In this document: one piece after another, positions 37,651 through 49,527 of the stretch
How the letters are laid out: every line of letters starts with the position of its first letter
Numbering within the stretch: the stretch's first letter is position 1
Origin: Diphasiastrum complanatum
Lineage: Eukaryota > Streptophyta > Lycopodiopsida > Lycopodiales > Lycopodiaceae
DNA: 64,000 nucleotides
Direction of reading: 5' to 3'
Assembly: GCA_029204225.1 (NCBI GenBank)
Contig: CM055111.1
Coordinates: 22,589,355-22,653,354, forward strand
The notes under the pieces: generated by a model
Told to the model about the DNA's origin: nothing
The model's database searches: none
Seen by the model: only the letters and a program-made list of their open reading frames with translations
Made by a program: the position numbers and the translations under genes

Positions 37651-40071
37651 AAGAGCACCCTTCAACTTCTTTAAAATTTGTCAAAATGATGTGCTTGAAG
37701 GGGCCCGACTGGTGAAAGTCGTTTTGAAGGCCATAGTTTCTTCAGGATGAAGAACTAGTTCATTTTGAGAGTCATTTTCTTAAGGCCACTTTGGAAGTGG
37801 ATAACTTTGACTAAAGGAGGGATTTGGGAGCCAAATAAGGGCCATTTTGGAGCCTGTAAAAGCCTGTGTGAAGCTGACGGAGAGAGCGACGACATCGTCA
37901 AGGGAGAAACACATTTTGACATGTTCTGGACACCATTCTATGGAGTGGGAGATAAGTGACCCAATGAGGCACAATTTTTGCTATTTGGTGACCGAAGTGC
38001 CAAATTAAGCCCATAGGTTAGGAAAAAGGCATGTGCCTACAGCCAAAAAGCTCTAAAGTGGTTCTCAAGCGGTTTTGAGGAGCCTAAGCATAGTACATTG
38101 TGAGGGAGAGTGAAAAGGGCGGAATTCCATTGGAGAAAGCTAGTAAATGCAATCAAGTTGCAGTGAGGCATCGTGAAACTCTTGATTTTAAGAATTGAGA
38201 GAGGGAAACGAATCACAAGTGAGATCCGAGCATTATGTCATGTTATGCTAGTGAATATGGTGGAATGGCATGGGTCTTCTAGTTCAACTTTTTGTAAGTT
38301 AGAACCAACCAAGGTCATGGATGCTTGTTATTGGCGACAATGCAATGATGGCGATCACAAGGTGAAGGATGTCAATGGTAAGGTTAGTTGGATAAGCCAA
38401 AGTGAAAAAATGGTAATTCGAAAAAGAAAATCTAGTAAATTGGCTACATTTATGAAAGGGTAATGATGCAAAGAGGGCACACAACCGGGTATTCATGAAG
38501 GTGAGTAGCAAGTGGACTACTAGAGTTTGTAGTGTTGAGCTTGCACGACGAACTTTTCGACAAGTTTGGAGGCGACAAGCTGTTACCACTTCACGGCAGA
38601 AGTGTGGTGGAGCTCATGCTTGGGATACTTTTGGGTAAGTAAAAAGTGAGATATGTCCAAATGATGGAGATCATGTGTTGTGCTTTATATCTCCTTCAGT
38701 TACCAGCTCATTTTAGGTCGAGGTGCTATATCATAGTGCAAAGTGGGATTGCATGGTCTAGTTTTGGAATGAAGAGGCCGTTTAGATGCAGCCAAGGAAG
38801 ATCTCACATGTGAGCTAGACGATATATCAGCGCATACTATTGGTGAGGGACTTGAAGATGATATTGGAGTAAGTATTTGATGGGTATTCTCAAGTGGAAA
38901 CATTTTGGTGATTGTTTCGAGATTCCATTAGAACATGGATGGGGAGAATACAAGTAGAAGCACATGTGGGATAGGTGGACATGATCGGTATCGTAAGCTA
39001 CTTCTCTTGAGTCTGATTGGGTGGCTCATTAATCAGTAAGATTTGGCTATTAAAAGCAATTTGATGAAGTAGGGGTCAATGCAAAGCTACAAGTGGCATG
39101 CACTTTGTGAGAAACACGACTTCAGGTAAGCGGCAGAGTTTTTTGAGGCTACTAGCATGACGTAGTCCAATGCTTGGGGATGTAGATCAAGAATGATTCG
39201 TGTGGACATCAGCTAAAGCTTGAATGAGAGATGCCAATATTTTCTTGAGCCAAGAGATCAATCAGATAGACTGTAGTAGGGGATCTACATATGACAAACA
39301 TGTATGGTACAGGAGAATATCTTTTTCAGAAAGCAATGATCATCAGTTGATATGTTTGTCATTCATGTTGGTTGCATGAATGTGATTGCTTGCATGTGAC
39401 TTTGTCATGAGAGTCTTTTGTGACTAGACGTAGATCTGAATTGGAGTTTGATTGGTTATGCATTTGCTACTGAAAAGAAAACTAAGTACTCATTTGATGC
39501 TCAATGACTTGTTGACATGTCTACTAGCTGATTTTCTGGTGAGGGTATAATCTTAGTGGCAATAAAATTTCCTCAGGTTGAGCCATAGTCGCTCATTGTT
39601 ATCAGCGTTATGAGTTTGTCTTGTAAGCGTTTGATAGTATGTCAGCCTAGTAAGATGGAGGATGATAATCTCATGGTGGCAGTGAGATTTCCTCGGTGTG
39701 GGTCTTGTGTCTCACGTGGTCCGCTTGTGTTTCAAGTTGCATGGTGAACAAGTCAATTTAAGGGTGTGGCAGACTCTTGCTGAGAGCATGGTGTTTGGTT
39801 GATACTTTGTGAGTCAAGTGCTTTGACTGTGTACTTGAGTGTGAGTCGAGTACAGGTAGCAGACAAAATGCATATGATCTATAAGAACACTCTAGGACAT
39901 GGCTATACATTTTTATTCTGATACACTTATCACATTTGAGCTTTGATTTGATTTATTTATGAAAGCTTCAAATGTGATATTGTAATAAGTGTACAATTAG
40001 TTTGATACTTGAATCACACTTGAACTTAAGAGAGGGAGTTAAAAATAGTAAGCTCAACTGTGATTGTGTTA
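37650..40071. other. Unassigned sequence between C6 and G4
   Basis: About 2.4 kb without a domain I recognise; the open frames (up to 96 codons) look like chance. Noticeable items are a hairpin-forming inverted repeat at 39922-39992 and a purine tract AAGAGAGGGAG at about 40030, which could be a polypurine tract of a decayed plus-strand copia. Confidence 0.4.
39922..39992. repeat. Short inverted repeat, arms about 23-30 bp
   Basis: TACACTTATCACATTTGAGC at 39922 pairs with 39962-39992 (GAAAGCTTCAAATGTGAT, a short interruption, then AATAAGTGTA). The loop is about 18 bp. Could be the remains of a small hairpin or MITE-like element. Confidence 0.65.
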
Positions 40072-40980
40072 TTAATGTAGTTTACAGTTGTTAAGTATTG
40101 TTTTAGTTTGGTAAGCTTTAGTTAAAAATCCAGCCCGGGGGCTTGTCCCGGGCCGACAATGATTGCATCTCTGATCTACACTCTCCACTATATCAAAACT
40201 TTTGCATAGAGTGTTAACTACATCCTCCCGACTGATTTGCTTTTCCGTCATTGGCATCATCAAAATATGAGGATGTATCTATGATGATATAGACACGTTG
40301 GGCCTGCTCTTGCAGTATTGCTGATGTTTCCTTGGGATGGTATTCCCATCTCCCTCCCCTCCCAAAATTTGCGCTTGTGGGGGTGTGGGGTTTTGTTTGG
40401 ATGTTAGCTTCTGTCTTTGCTAGATCTATAGTGGTCAACAAAATTGCTATCTGGATTGTATTGTCGTTGGTGATCTTGGCAGCGTTGGTGTATTAACCAA
40501 TATAGGTGGAGTTGCAACTGAATCTGTGGGAGCCACTTGTGAATCTGTGGTAGTAGCTGCAGCTATAGATGTATCGGTTCTACCTAAACCATCAGCACCA
40601 TCAACACCATGATGTGTTAATGATTGTTGTTGGGAGGCCGTATTGGATGTTGAGCTGTCAAATTGGGAATCTTTCGACCCAGAGGAAGTTGTTTGAGACT
40701 GGGTGGCTGCTTTCGTGGATCTAGGCTTTCTGTGGAGCTTTTCACCTTTGGATTCTATCTCATCTATTTTGGAACCATCCGGGGAAGCATGGCGTGTCTT
40801 TGGTCGTACTTGTGGGTCTTGGACCTTTGTGGGGTCTTGTTGTTGAGAAGAAGACCCTTCGGCAGCAATATTCTATTGTGACATTGATGGCATGGGCTGC
40901 TTCTTCACTGTCAGCTTGAGGATGCTCGTGTTTGGCCTCTTTGGAGGTGCACGTTGCTGAGGTGCGAATGACTTCGGTTT
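40072..40980 (-). pseudogene. Possible extra 3' ORF of gypsy G4, broken
   Basis: Minus-strand pieces between the STE-rich repeat and the end of G4 read as plausible protein in short stretches: TANFGRGGRWEYHPKETS-like near 40390-40330, EQAQRVYIIIDTSSYFDD near 40310-40260, and ISREDVVNTLCKSFDIVESV near 40240-40180. I recognise no domain. By position (after integrase) it could match the extra 3' ORF found in some plant gypsy elements, but many stops between the pieces make this uncertain. Confidence 0.3.
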
Positions 40981-40989
40981 GGGTTGTTT

Positions 40990-41401
40990 TATAGCCGTTG
41001 AGGCCAGGCTCGGCTCGATCGAGATTTTTTTTTAAGGAACCGGCTCGGTCAAGATTGCTGGGTTCAGCTTGACTCAGTTGAGATTGTAAGCAGAAAGACT
41101 CAGTCGAGATCCAGTACTCGGCTCGGTTGAGATTGAGTCAGAGTCTCGATGGAGTTTCAACAGTTGGCTCGATCGAGATCGGTCGAGATGTGAGACTTGG
41201 CTCGGTCGAGACGTGCCTTGGAGACTCAGTCGAGATGACATTGGGGATCACTCGGTCAGCTGGGGGAGCACTCGGCTCGGTCAAGGTTTGACTTGAAGAC
41301 TCGGTTGAGTGCTCTTGCAAGTGTGCTTGTTGTAAAACTTCATGAAGTAAAATTACAGTTTCTGAACAGGAGGAAGTTCTTAGATGGACATGTTGTTTCA
41401 A
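40990..41401 (-). repeat. CTCGGTCGAGAT repeat encoding STE-rich peptide, after G4 integrase
   Basis: Same 12-14 base core as at 24390-25115. On the minus strand 41401-41138 is open and encodes repeated STES/STEP/SIEP units (e.g. HVSTEPSLTSRPISIEPTVE). It directly follows the integrase C-terminus of G4, so the repeat appears to belong to this gypsy family. Confidence 0.7.
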
Positions 41402-41427
41402 TATTTAGCTATGACCAAAATGATGTC

Positions 41428-42797
41428 TCATACTTGTAGAAGGAAAATGGACCTACAAAAGTTGGAAAATCTATCTCTTGAAGCTTGACCAAAGATGTTG
41501 ATTTGTAACACTCTTTGTGATTGAGAGAGAGAAAAAGAAATTAAAAAGAGTAGAAAAAAAGAAATCTTGGACTCACAGAAGTAGTCAAAAATACAAAAAG
41601 TAATGAAAATAAAATACAAAAACAAAATATATTCAAAATGAAGAGTGGTGCATTTAAATAGGGTCAACAAAAAACAACTCTTTGTAGTACCGCCATTGAT
41701 GATAGTGTCGAGGAGTACTTCGTCAAATGTTTCTAACTGGACTGCTCCATTTGGGAAGATTTTACTGATTACATATGGTCCTTCACTGCTAAATTTTAAC
41801 TTTCTAGGGTGCTTTTTTGAGGTGTAGAGAAGCACTTTATCACCTTTGTGGGAATCGTTATCTCGTAGGTGACGATCGTGTCAGGCTTTTTGACAACGTT
41901 TGTTAACTAATTGTGCATTATACAAGATGAGATGAGTCTCGGACAATTGGGCTAACGTAAAACAGCCTTTTTGTACCTCTTGTTCGATTGCAACTTTCTC
42001 GCATAGATTAGTAGAGAAAGCTTGCATAACTCACAAGAAAGGAACTAGAAACTCAATAGGCGTGACCACCTCTTGACCATAAACGAGGTGGAAGGGTGTA
42101 ACCCATCTAGTGAACTTCTTGGGAGTTGTACGGGATGCTCAGATAGCTGAGAAGAATTTGGTTTCCCAATATGATCTACTTGTTTCAACTATCTTTGTCA
42201 AAACCTTGCAGATGGTCTTGTTAGTGGATTCTGCTTGGCCATTACATCGGGGGTAGTACGAGGTGCTTTTTCGATGTACGACAAGGTAATGGTGTAAGAG
42301 ATTATCAACCACTTTATTAAGAAATGTGAACCTCTATCACTAACAAGCTCGATGGGACAACCAAAACGTGTAATGATGTTTTCATAAAAAAAATGCGCGA
42401 CGGTCTTTGCATTAGCATCATTTGTGGCTCTAGCCTCAATCCATTTTGTGGCATAATCGGTGGCCGTCAGGATGTAAGGGGCTTGAGTGTTTTTTGCTGC
42501 TAGTTGATGGGCCCAACAAAGTCTATACACCACTTATGGAAAGCTTCACCTTCTATAATTGGGATTAGTGGTGTAAAGTCAGCTTGGCAGTCTTTTTTGT
42601 GCGTTGGCAAACATCACATGTTTTTTTAATAGCAAATGTATCCTTAAACAATGATGGCCACCATTAGCCCGCTTGGAGTATGATCTTAGCAGTCGCTTCT
42701 GCAAAGTAGTGATCGCCACCAATGCCCTCGTGTGCCTAAGATATGATAGGTCGTATCTTGGATTCATAAGCGCATCTGCGTATTGTTCCGTCAGCAC
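41428..42797 (-). pseudogene. Ty3/gypsy integrase (G4)
   Basis: Reading downward: zinc-binding domain with GGDHYFAEATAKIILQAG and CDVCQR (about 42700-42600); core with APYILTATDYATKWIEARAT (42480) and IELVSDRGSHF (42350); a region near the catalytic Glu with GQAESTNKT (42230); VTPIEFLVPFL (42050); and the C-terminal domain KGDKVLLYTSKKHPRKLKFS with SEGPYVISKIFPNGAV (41850-41740). The motifs are complete in order, but the frame changes near 42580, 42300 and 41860 and contains stops. Would insert the element's cDNA. The small remnant G5 (62700-63310) is related. Confidence 0.88.
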
Positions 42798-42884
42798 CTC
42801 TTTTATATAACTGTCTGACGATAAGTTAAAAGGGAGCTGTTTTGATTAAAAAATTTCTTTTGGCAACTTGAGTTAATCCCTTTT

Positions 42885-43582
42885 TTAGTCTACTAGTTGG
42901 AAGGAATTGAGTGATTTCCTCAGCCCAAAGTGGAGTGGCGTCAATCTGAAAAAGACATGCATTAGATAGGTCATCGTTGACTGGTGCATCGGCCTTTTCA
43001 ACGTTGGAAGTCGGGAAAGGTGATCGGCTATGAAGTGTTCTGTGACTTTCCTAATAACTACACGGAAGGTGAATTTTTCAAGGATTAATAGCCATCTTGC
43101 TATCCGTTTGGTTTTACAAGATTTATTTACAATATATAGCAGGGCTTGATGGTTTGTGTAAAATGCAAAGGTTTGGCCTAGCAAATAGTGTCGAAACTGT
43201 TGCACGGCGTAGACCATGGCCAATGCTTCCATTCGATTGTTGTATAGTTTACTTCTGCAGGCACCAGTTGTTTGCTCAAGAAATGCATCAGATAATCTTT
43301 GTTATACTCACCCGGTTGTGCTAGGATACTGCCAATAGCATACTTACTTGTGTCAGTATGTACATGGAATTCCTTCGTGTAATTTGCACGCATTTGTTTT
43401 TGGCGCTTAATTAGTTTCGTATCTATTATTTTTTGTTTAGTTAACCAAGGTTTTCTGGTATTTTGTGGAGGTGGTGTGGTGGCCTCGCGGATTAACTCTT
43501 TGTCAATGGCCTCGTAGACTTCATCTGGAAGCGCTTCCCAGTGGTAGAGTTTGGCTTTGGGCATATAGGTCACTGTGTTCAC
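42885..43582 (-). pseudogene. Ty3/gypsy RNase H region (G4)
   Basis: Two overlapping frames carry KEFHVHTDTSKYAIGSILAQ, LMHFLSKQLVPAEVNYTTIE, then ALAMVYAVQQFRHYLLGQTF, YTNHQALLYIVNKS and FIADHLSRLP, the canonical gypsy RNase H sequence. Asp in HTDTSKYA and in DHLSRLP is retained. The RT core with YxDD is absent: upstream (43609-43899) comes only a spacer after protease. Confidence 0.88.
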
Positions 43583-43608
43583 TACCTTAGAAGTAAGTTG
43601 GATATGAG

Positions 43609-44491
43609 CTAGTGGGCCTGGTGTGTTGATCTCCTTTGGAATCGATTTAGATCCAAATCATTTAGTGTTGAGATAGTTGAGGATGTATCGTCACTCATTT
43701 CTGCATCAATCATCGAAAGAATTTCATCTTCCAAAACATGGGCTGTAGAAATAATTGTTTCTTCGGGACACCAAGCTATTGGAATAGGATCTATGATCAT
43801 CAGGGGAATGATGGGCATCTTGATGTCAGTAAAAGACGGTAGTATAGGTGTGTTTTCTTCGATGGTCAACACAATCCACTGTGGCCAATGTGTGACCAAT
43901 TGATGATATCAATTGAGCGTGTACAATGTCTTTTTGACATGATTGGAACACTATCGGATGCATCATATGTGGTGGATGACCAATCATCAAAAACCATGGC
44001 TGGCTTCACGTGGCCTATGGAGTCTATAGTGACACGCTTTTCATTATTGCCAAAGGTTATCTTACTACACTTCCAATCTTGGATAACACCTGCCATTTGT
44101 AGCCAGGATGTACCAATAAGGAGTGTGTATGTATGTGCATCTTTTGCTAGGTCTAGGATAACACAATCAATGGTAAATTTGACGCCTGTTATACGGATCA
44201 TGGGAATATTCAATAAATGCCCAACAGGGTCTGTGACTTTCTGATCTGCCATGCGTAACTTGTACCGTGGTAGCTCCAACTTGGTGAAACCCCATGACTT
44301 TGCTAGTGACAAAGCCATTATGTTTACACCTGATCCACTATCGAGGATAGCGGATACCGCAGGATAGTATTTGTAGAGCATAGGGAGGGTGATGCTATTC
44401 CCTTTAGCAACACCGATATTCATCAGATTCATAGGAATATGAGGTATATCTGAAATCTCATCAAGTTTTTGTTGTTCATCCTGTACATGAG
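43609..44491 (-). pseudogene. Ty3/gypsy aspartic protease and spacer (G4)
   Basis: The frame 44582-43866 includes LPMLYKYYPAVSAILDSGSG with the DSG active site, VNIMALSLAKSWGFTKLEL, and LLIGTSWLQMAGVIQDWKCS (the second half of a retropepsin fold). A spacer rich in Ile, Pro and acidic residues follows to 43609. The frame reads directly out of the LTR at 44492, with no primer-binding site or gag, so about 1.5-3 kb is missing. The joint gives a 238-codon open frame by chance. Confidence 0.85.
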
Positions 44492-45139
44492 TGTAGTGGG
44501 TTTCTTTCCTAGCTAGCATCAAGGAGATGAAGTTAGTTGTCATGTGTAGGTTCGTTCCCATGAGAGCGATAGCATATCTCAAAATTCAACATGAATGGAA
44601 GATCCACATCTAATTCTAACATCCATTAACACTACAGTCCACAATGAAGATAGCTTACTCTTTCTCTCTCTCCCTTTCTCTCTCACAAAAAGCATAAGAA
44701 CATGCAATCCCAATAATATTCAGATCCAACAATTAACAAATTGTATTGAAATGAGGATATGAATATGTGTAGCAAACTCGAGTTTGCCCCTATTTATAGT
44801 AGAGAGGAGGACCCTAGCCTCCAAATCCTGTTGGTCCATTTCTACCTCCCTAGCTATTCAAACTTAAAAAAGAGTGGAAACCATTCAAAATTGGAGGGAA
44901 CCAATTTAAATTTGAATTTGAATCAATTTTGGTGGGAGTCCCAACTTTATTCACTAACTTGACATTTAGGCCCTGCAACATTAAAAGTCTCACAAAAATG
45001 CCTAAAGTCCTTTTATTGACTTTCTAATTATCAAATCTCTATGTGATCATCGGGTTGGACTTACACACGCAGGGTGTCGAATCCCTCTCACTTATTAACT
45101 AGGGTTAGGGTTGCCTCGAGATCCACAAACCCTCCAACA
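44492..45139 (-). repeat. LTR of gypsy G4, same family as the G3 LTR
   Basis: On the minus strand it begins TGTTGGAGGGTTTGTGG at 45139 and ends AACCCACTACA at 44492. It carries the U3 motif (45069-45044) and TATA box ACTATAAATAGGGG (about 44800-44788). It matches the G3 LTR at 32037-34133 without the 1.3-kb insertion. A purine tract (GGTGGGGGATAT) immediately precedes it, as expected for a 3' LTR, yet gypsy protease follows, as after a 5' LTR. It is therefore a recombinant arrangement. Confidence 0.85.
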
Positions 45140-45151
45140 ATATCCCCCACC
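45140..45151 (-). other. Polypurine tract before the G4 LTR
   Basis: The minus strand reads GGTGGGGGATAT adjacent to the LTR start. Confidence 0.6.
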
Positions 45152-45378
45152 AAAACAAGTGCTAGTCCCATGACAGCTTGCGAGATTATTCACTTCGGGC
45201 TCTGGTTCTGCTCGCGTCATACCTTGATGAGATGGTACTACACCTTCTCCATTGAAGTTGTGTTTGTGAAAAAAAAAACACTTATTGGCTTCGACAATCC
45301 AATTGGAAGTTGTCCAGGACAGAAACCTTGATTCCCAAGTACCACTGAGCATGGCTGTACGATAATATAGTCTGGCAA

Positions 45379-46291
45379 TCAGCAGCTGGTCTTAGACTTT
45401 ATCTGACGCCATGGGAAGATTTGGATTGAATGCCAAAGGAGGTAGGCAATCATCTCATCAGTTTCGGGTACATAGACTCGATAATATGATGTATGTAACT
45501 CGAATCCTACCAGAAAACCTTGTTCTGTCTTTTCATCGAGTTTCTTTCTCAGCTTATCTGGTATGTGCATATACACTGAGCATCCAAATGTCCGAACATG
45601 TGCAAGATTTGGCTTTGACTTCCACCATATCTCATGAGGAGTTTCATCCGGATTTCAGAATACGATTCCGAAGATAATTTGGTGTAGCCACTGCTTCTGC
45701 CCACAACTGTTTTGGTGCCTTCGCATGATCCATCATACACCTTGCAGCTTCCATAAGTGTATGATTCCTTCGTTCAGCTATTCCATTGTGTTGAGGTGTG
45801 TATGATACAGTCTTTGTATGCATAATACCTTGATCAGTACAGTAAGCTTTGAATTCGTTGGACATGTACTCACCTCCACGATCTGCGCGAATCTGCTTCA
45901 ACTTATTGCATGTCTGCTTCTCAGCCCAATCTGTATACTCAACGAATTTCTCGAAAGCTTCAGATTTTGTACGTATAAAGTATACCACAGCGAACTTGCA
46001 GAAGTCATCAATAAACATTATGAAGTACTTTGCATCACCCAACGACAATACTCCAAATGGTCCACAAATATCTGAATGCACAATTTCAAGTACCTTAGTT
46101 GCTTTATAAACATCCTTACCGAAAGGTGTTCTAGTCATCTTGCCTTTAAGACAGGATTCGCAGATAGTTCGAATATCTCTACTTTTGATTTTGACTCCTT
46201 CAATTCTCTGGCTTTTGTTGGCTTGGTACAAGGTTTTCATGTTCATGTGAATTTTGGGCCCCATCGGATGATTCTTGTTGCATCTGTGCAC
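45379..46291 (-). pseudogene. Copia pre-integrase and integrase (C7)
   Basis: A 215-codon open frame (46291-45644) gives the pre-integrase zinc site end (ICESCLKGKMTRTPF), integrase core IVHSDICGPFG and FIMFIDDFCKFAVVYF with the Asp, IRADRGGEYMSNEF (second Asp), and TPQHNGIAERRNHTLMEAAR (catalytic Glu). All three DD-E positions appear present. The C-terminal part continues at 45576-45379 (MYMHIPDKLRKKLDEKTEQG). RT and RNase H are missing; the G4 LTR begins about 240 bp further on. Much of this frame is still open, so it is younger or luckier than its neighbours. Confidence 0.85.
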
Positions 46292-47177
46292 TGAAATAAA
46301 CTCTTATGGCCGCCACACACTTGAGAATGCTATGGCATCTCTCTCGTTGGCCGCACGCTGGCTGTTGCAGACTCGTCCTCCATCTTTCTCTTTTATTGTT
46401 TTCTACTATGGAGAGTTGGATTGGAGTACAAACCCGCACCTTCTTAGTCTGATCCTAATCCTCATGCCTTCTACTTCCATGGCCATCTGCGTCCAGATTC
46501 ATGTGCCTAGGATGCCTTCCTACAGCTCGTTACAGATCCGAATAAGCTTATGTATGAAGAGATATTCAAGTTTTGTATGCCTGAAACCCTGACTCATAGA
46601 AACCTTCATAGCAAGAGAAGTAAATTGCTCTCTGATGATAGCATGGTTGTCCATGGCCTCTTAGCATCCACTTTTCAACACTAGGGCACCCAATTACATG
46701 TATTTATGGCTCCAACAAAGTCTTCCCACTGAGCAAGATTCAACATTTTTCCTGTAAAAACCCTTGCTCATGAATGTGGCTACCTCAGAGATCTAGAAAC
46801 TATGCCTTCACCTTGTCATAGTTGAGCTTGGGATCTTGCAAGCTGGATTGCAGTGGTTGGGCGACCTGTGCTATGGATTTATAGCACCAAATTCTACTCT
46901 CTATGGAGAAAGATCCGAGCTTTTCACTCTCTAAACCCCACCTGTCAGAACTAGCAACTTTCATGCAATTTTGAAACTGTTGTTTGACCAAACACTAAGG
47001 TTCTAATTGTTGTAACCACCCTAACTATTCAGCAATCTTTATTAGCTCCTTCTAGCAACAAACTGCTCATCAATTCATTTAAAATTCACTCTGTTAATCA
47101 AATCACAATCTTGTGCCCAAGAATGGTTCACAGTAATGGTGCAGTGTGTGCAATGATCTTACTTTGCTAGTTACAGA
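46292..47177. other. Unassigned sequence between copia C7 and C8
   Basis: No domain recognised on either strand. The longest frame (46275-46592, +) is Ser/Leu-rich and looks like chance. C7 and C8 both carry pre-integrase zinc sites, so they are separate elements and their boundary lies here. Confidence 0.4.
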
Positions 47178-48500
47178 TTAAATAACTATCTCTATCTTTT
47201 GAATGGCTTCCACTCTCTCTAAGATCTCTGATCCTAGGGGGCTATGATCTAGGCTGTTTGCTAGTAAGCACATCTCACAGACATATCGTATGTTGGTGGA
47301 GTCAACATTAAGATTTAAGTCTTTGACCATAGAATTATGATGCATATACAAGATTGATCTCATGTCTAGATATCCTAGTCTTTGATGCCATAATTGGGCA
47401 TTTGAAGCACTCATATTTGTGGAAAGGAATATTCGTGACCCAAAACATACAAATTACCTTCTTTGTTTGCAAAGAAGATTTCTTTGTCGTGCTTGTCCAG
47501 AATGGTACATTGCCTCGAATCGAATGAAGCTTTGCAGTCCTAATCAGTAAACTTGCTGACTGACACTAAATTCTTGGTCAGTTTGGGTACATATAGAACA
47601 TCCTTGAGCAAGGTCAGCTTACCATTTGGAAGATAGAGACGTATAGATCCTTTGCCTCCAATCTCCAGTGCACTTGAGTCACCAAAGTAGACATACTTCG
47701 AATCTGTTGGTATGAGTTCTTCGAATAAGGACTTACATGTTGTCATGTGTTGAGAAACACCATAATCGAGATACCAATCCATTGCATCTCTAATATATAA
47801 TTCTTGTATCATTAGCAGAGTTGGTTCTTCTTGAGAGGTTCCAACATAATCAGAGTTCATCCTACTGCATCTTCTTCTTGGCTTCGTTATGCTTGAGAAC
47901 TCGACAATCCTTGATGTCGTGGTTGGTTCTCTTGTAGGACTTGTAGAAGAGTCTAGTCTTAGGTTGTTGATGTTGTCGATTGTGTCGTTGTGATTGCTGG
48001 TCTGAATCAGTTTGCTCAGCTTTTGTCTTCTTGTTCTTCGAAGATTTCTTCTTTGGGAGATGTTGCTTATTCGAATAGAGAGCGATTGTCTTCATATTTG
48101 ATGTTTCTCATTTTGCAATTAAGAAACTTTTTCTAATAATATAGATCATTCTCTATTATTGATGATTATTTGAAGACCTCCATGAAGATGTCTTAAGCAG
48201 CCTTTTCAGCTATAGATCATGCCACCAAGATGACGCTTTGCCATAGAGAAATCGGACCACATTTTCAATATTTTTCTCTTTAAGACTATCATGGAGATTA
48301 CAATAGTCATTCTACTTGATGAGCCAATCATTCACAACCTTAGGTTTCTTGTTACATTTCTCTCTCAAATACAGTTCAAGCTCAAATCCCAAATTGGAGA
48401 AGCCATACTCTTGATTAGTGCAAGCCATACTTTCATTTGTTGATCTTGCAAATTGTTTCAATTATTCATCTCATTGAGTGTTGCACTCAATTGCTAGCAA
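47178..48500 (-). pseudogene. Copia gag C-terminus, protease and pre-integrase (C8)
   Basis: 48500-48100 holds decayed gag (e.g. KPKVVNDWLIK). 48095-47862 has a Lys/Gln-rich linker and a zinc knuckle whose first two Cys are Tyr (FYKSYKRTNHDIKDC). 47860-47540 is the protease, in which the active site reads LDYGVSQHMT instead of DSGASxHM, so it should be inactive; it continues to VLYVPKLTKNLVSVSKF. 47414-47178 has the pre-integrase site LWHQRLGYLDMRS with YVCEMCLLA. The gag N-terminus continues at 53620 on the far side of the inserted C9. Confidence 0.8.
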
Positions 48501-48765
48501 TGTCAAACAATCAGATATGCAACATAAAGCATTCACCAAGTAAGGAGGTGAAAGAAAAACGCTCACTATCACTCTATTACACTGAATCATACTGATTGTA
48601 AAATGTACAAATAAACCCTAAACCCTGATAGAGAGAGAACACCTAGAAGTAGACTACTAGACTAGCCTACGGCTAGTTACAACTGGTAATAGCTATCAGT
48701 AATAAAGTACATCGTGAACAGTAACTAAGAAGGATAACAATGAAGTTTATCATTGATTTCTAACA
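48501..48765 (-). repeat. 3' LTR of copia C9
   Basis: 265 bp, minus-strand start TGTTAGAAATCAATGATAAA and end TTGCATATCTGATTGTTTGACA. A polypurine tract (ATTGAGAGAGAG) precedes it at 48766-48778. The match to 53342-53619 is clear over the full length. Confidence 0.95.
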
Positions 48766-48779
48766 CTCTCTCTCAATGA

Positions 48780-49503
48780 TAAAATTACATTTTTCTATTC
48801 CTAAGAGACTATGAAGCTTCTCAAATTTACATTTACCTAAATACTTAGTAAAAATATCAGCCACTTAATCTTTAGATTTACAAAAAACTAGACCAATGGC
48901 GGCATCAATTATTTTCTCTCAAACAAAGTGATGATGTATCTCGATGTGTTTTGTTTGAGCATGTAGAATTGGGTTTTTGGCAAGATGAATACAACTTTTG
49001 TTGTCGCAATATACAGTTGTAGCATCCACCTGTGATTGACCCAAATCAATCAGTAGTCTTCGCAGCCATATTACCACTTGTGTAGCATTGCTAAGTGCAC
49101 GATACTCAACTTATGTCGACGATAAGTCTACTATAGGTTGTTTCTTGCTGCTCCAAGAAATAGCAGCTGTACCATAGCTAAATGTATGACCGCTGGTAGA
49201 TTGTCTATCATCAATATCTCTTGCCCAATCAGCATCTGTATAACCTACCAACATTAGGGCTTCAGACTGATCATACTTCAAGCCAAAATTTAATGTGCCT
49301 TCAACATATCTCATAATACATTTAGCAGCTTTCCAATGAGTCTGACAAGGTTCTTGCATAAATTGACTTACCACACCAACAACATAAGCAATATCAGGAC
49401 GTGTGTGTGTCAAATAGATTAAACTGCCCACTAACTGCCTATATAAGTATGCATCAACTTTCTCGGCTTCATCAAATGCAAAAAGTTTGGTATTGGCCTC
49501 CAT
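48780..49503 (-). pseudogene. Copia RNase H (C9)
   Basis: LYRQLVGSLIYLTHTRPDIA, GYTDADWARDIDDRQSTSGH, ISWSSKKQPIVDLSST, a stop, then VEYRALSNATQVVIWLRRLL, YCDNKSCIHLAKNPILHAQT, KHIEIHHHFV and ADIFTKYLGK. The catalytic Asp in TDADW and in CDNKS are retained. Stops near 49111 and 48920 interrupt it. Confidence 0.92.
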
Positions 49504-49527
49504 TGGAGTACTTAGTGACTTGCAATC

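Noticed and set aside
37562-38463. Several plus-strand frames of 60-96 codons
   Set aside because: No domain, no consistent frame and no repeat partner; likely chance in sequence with few stops.
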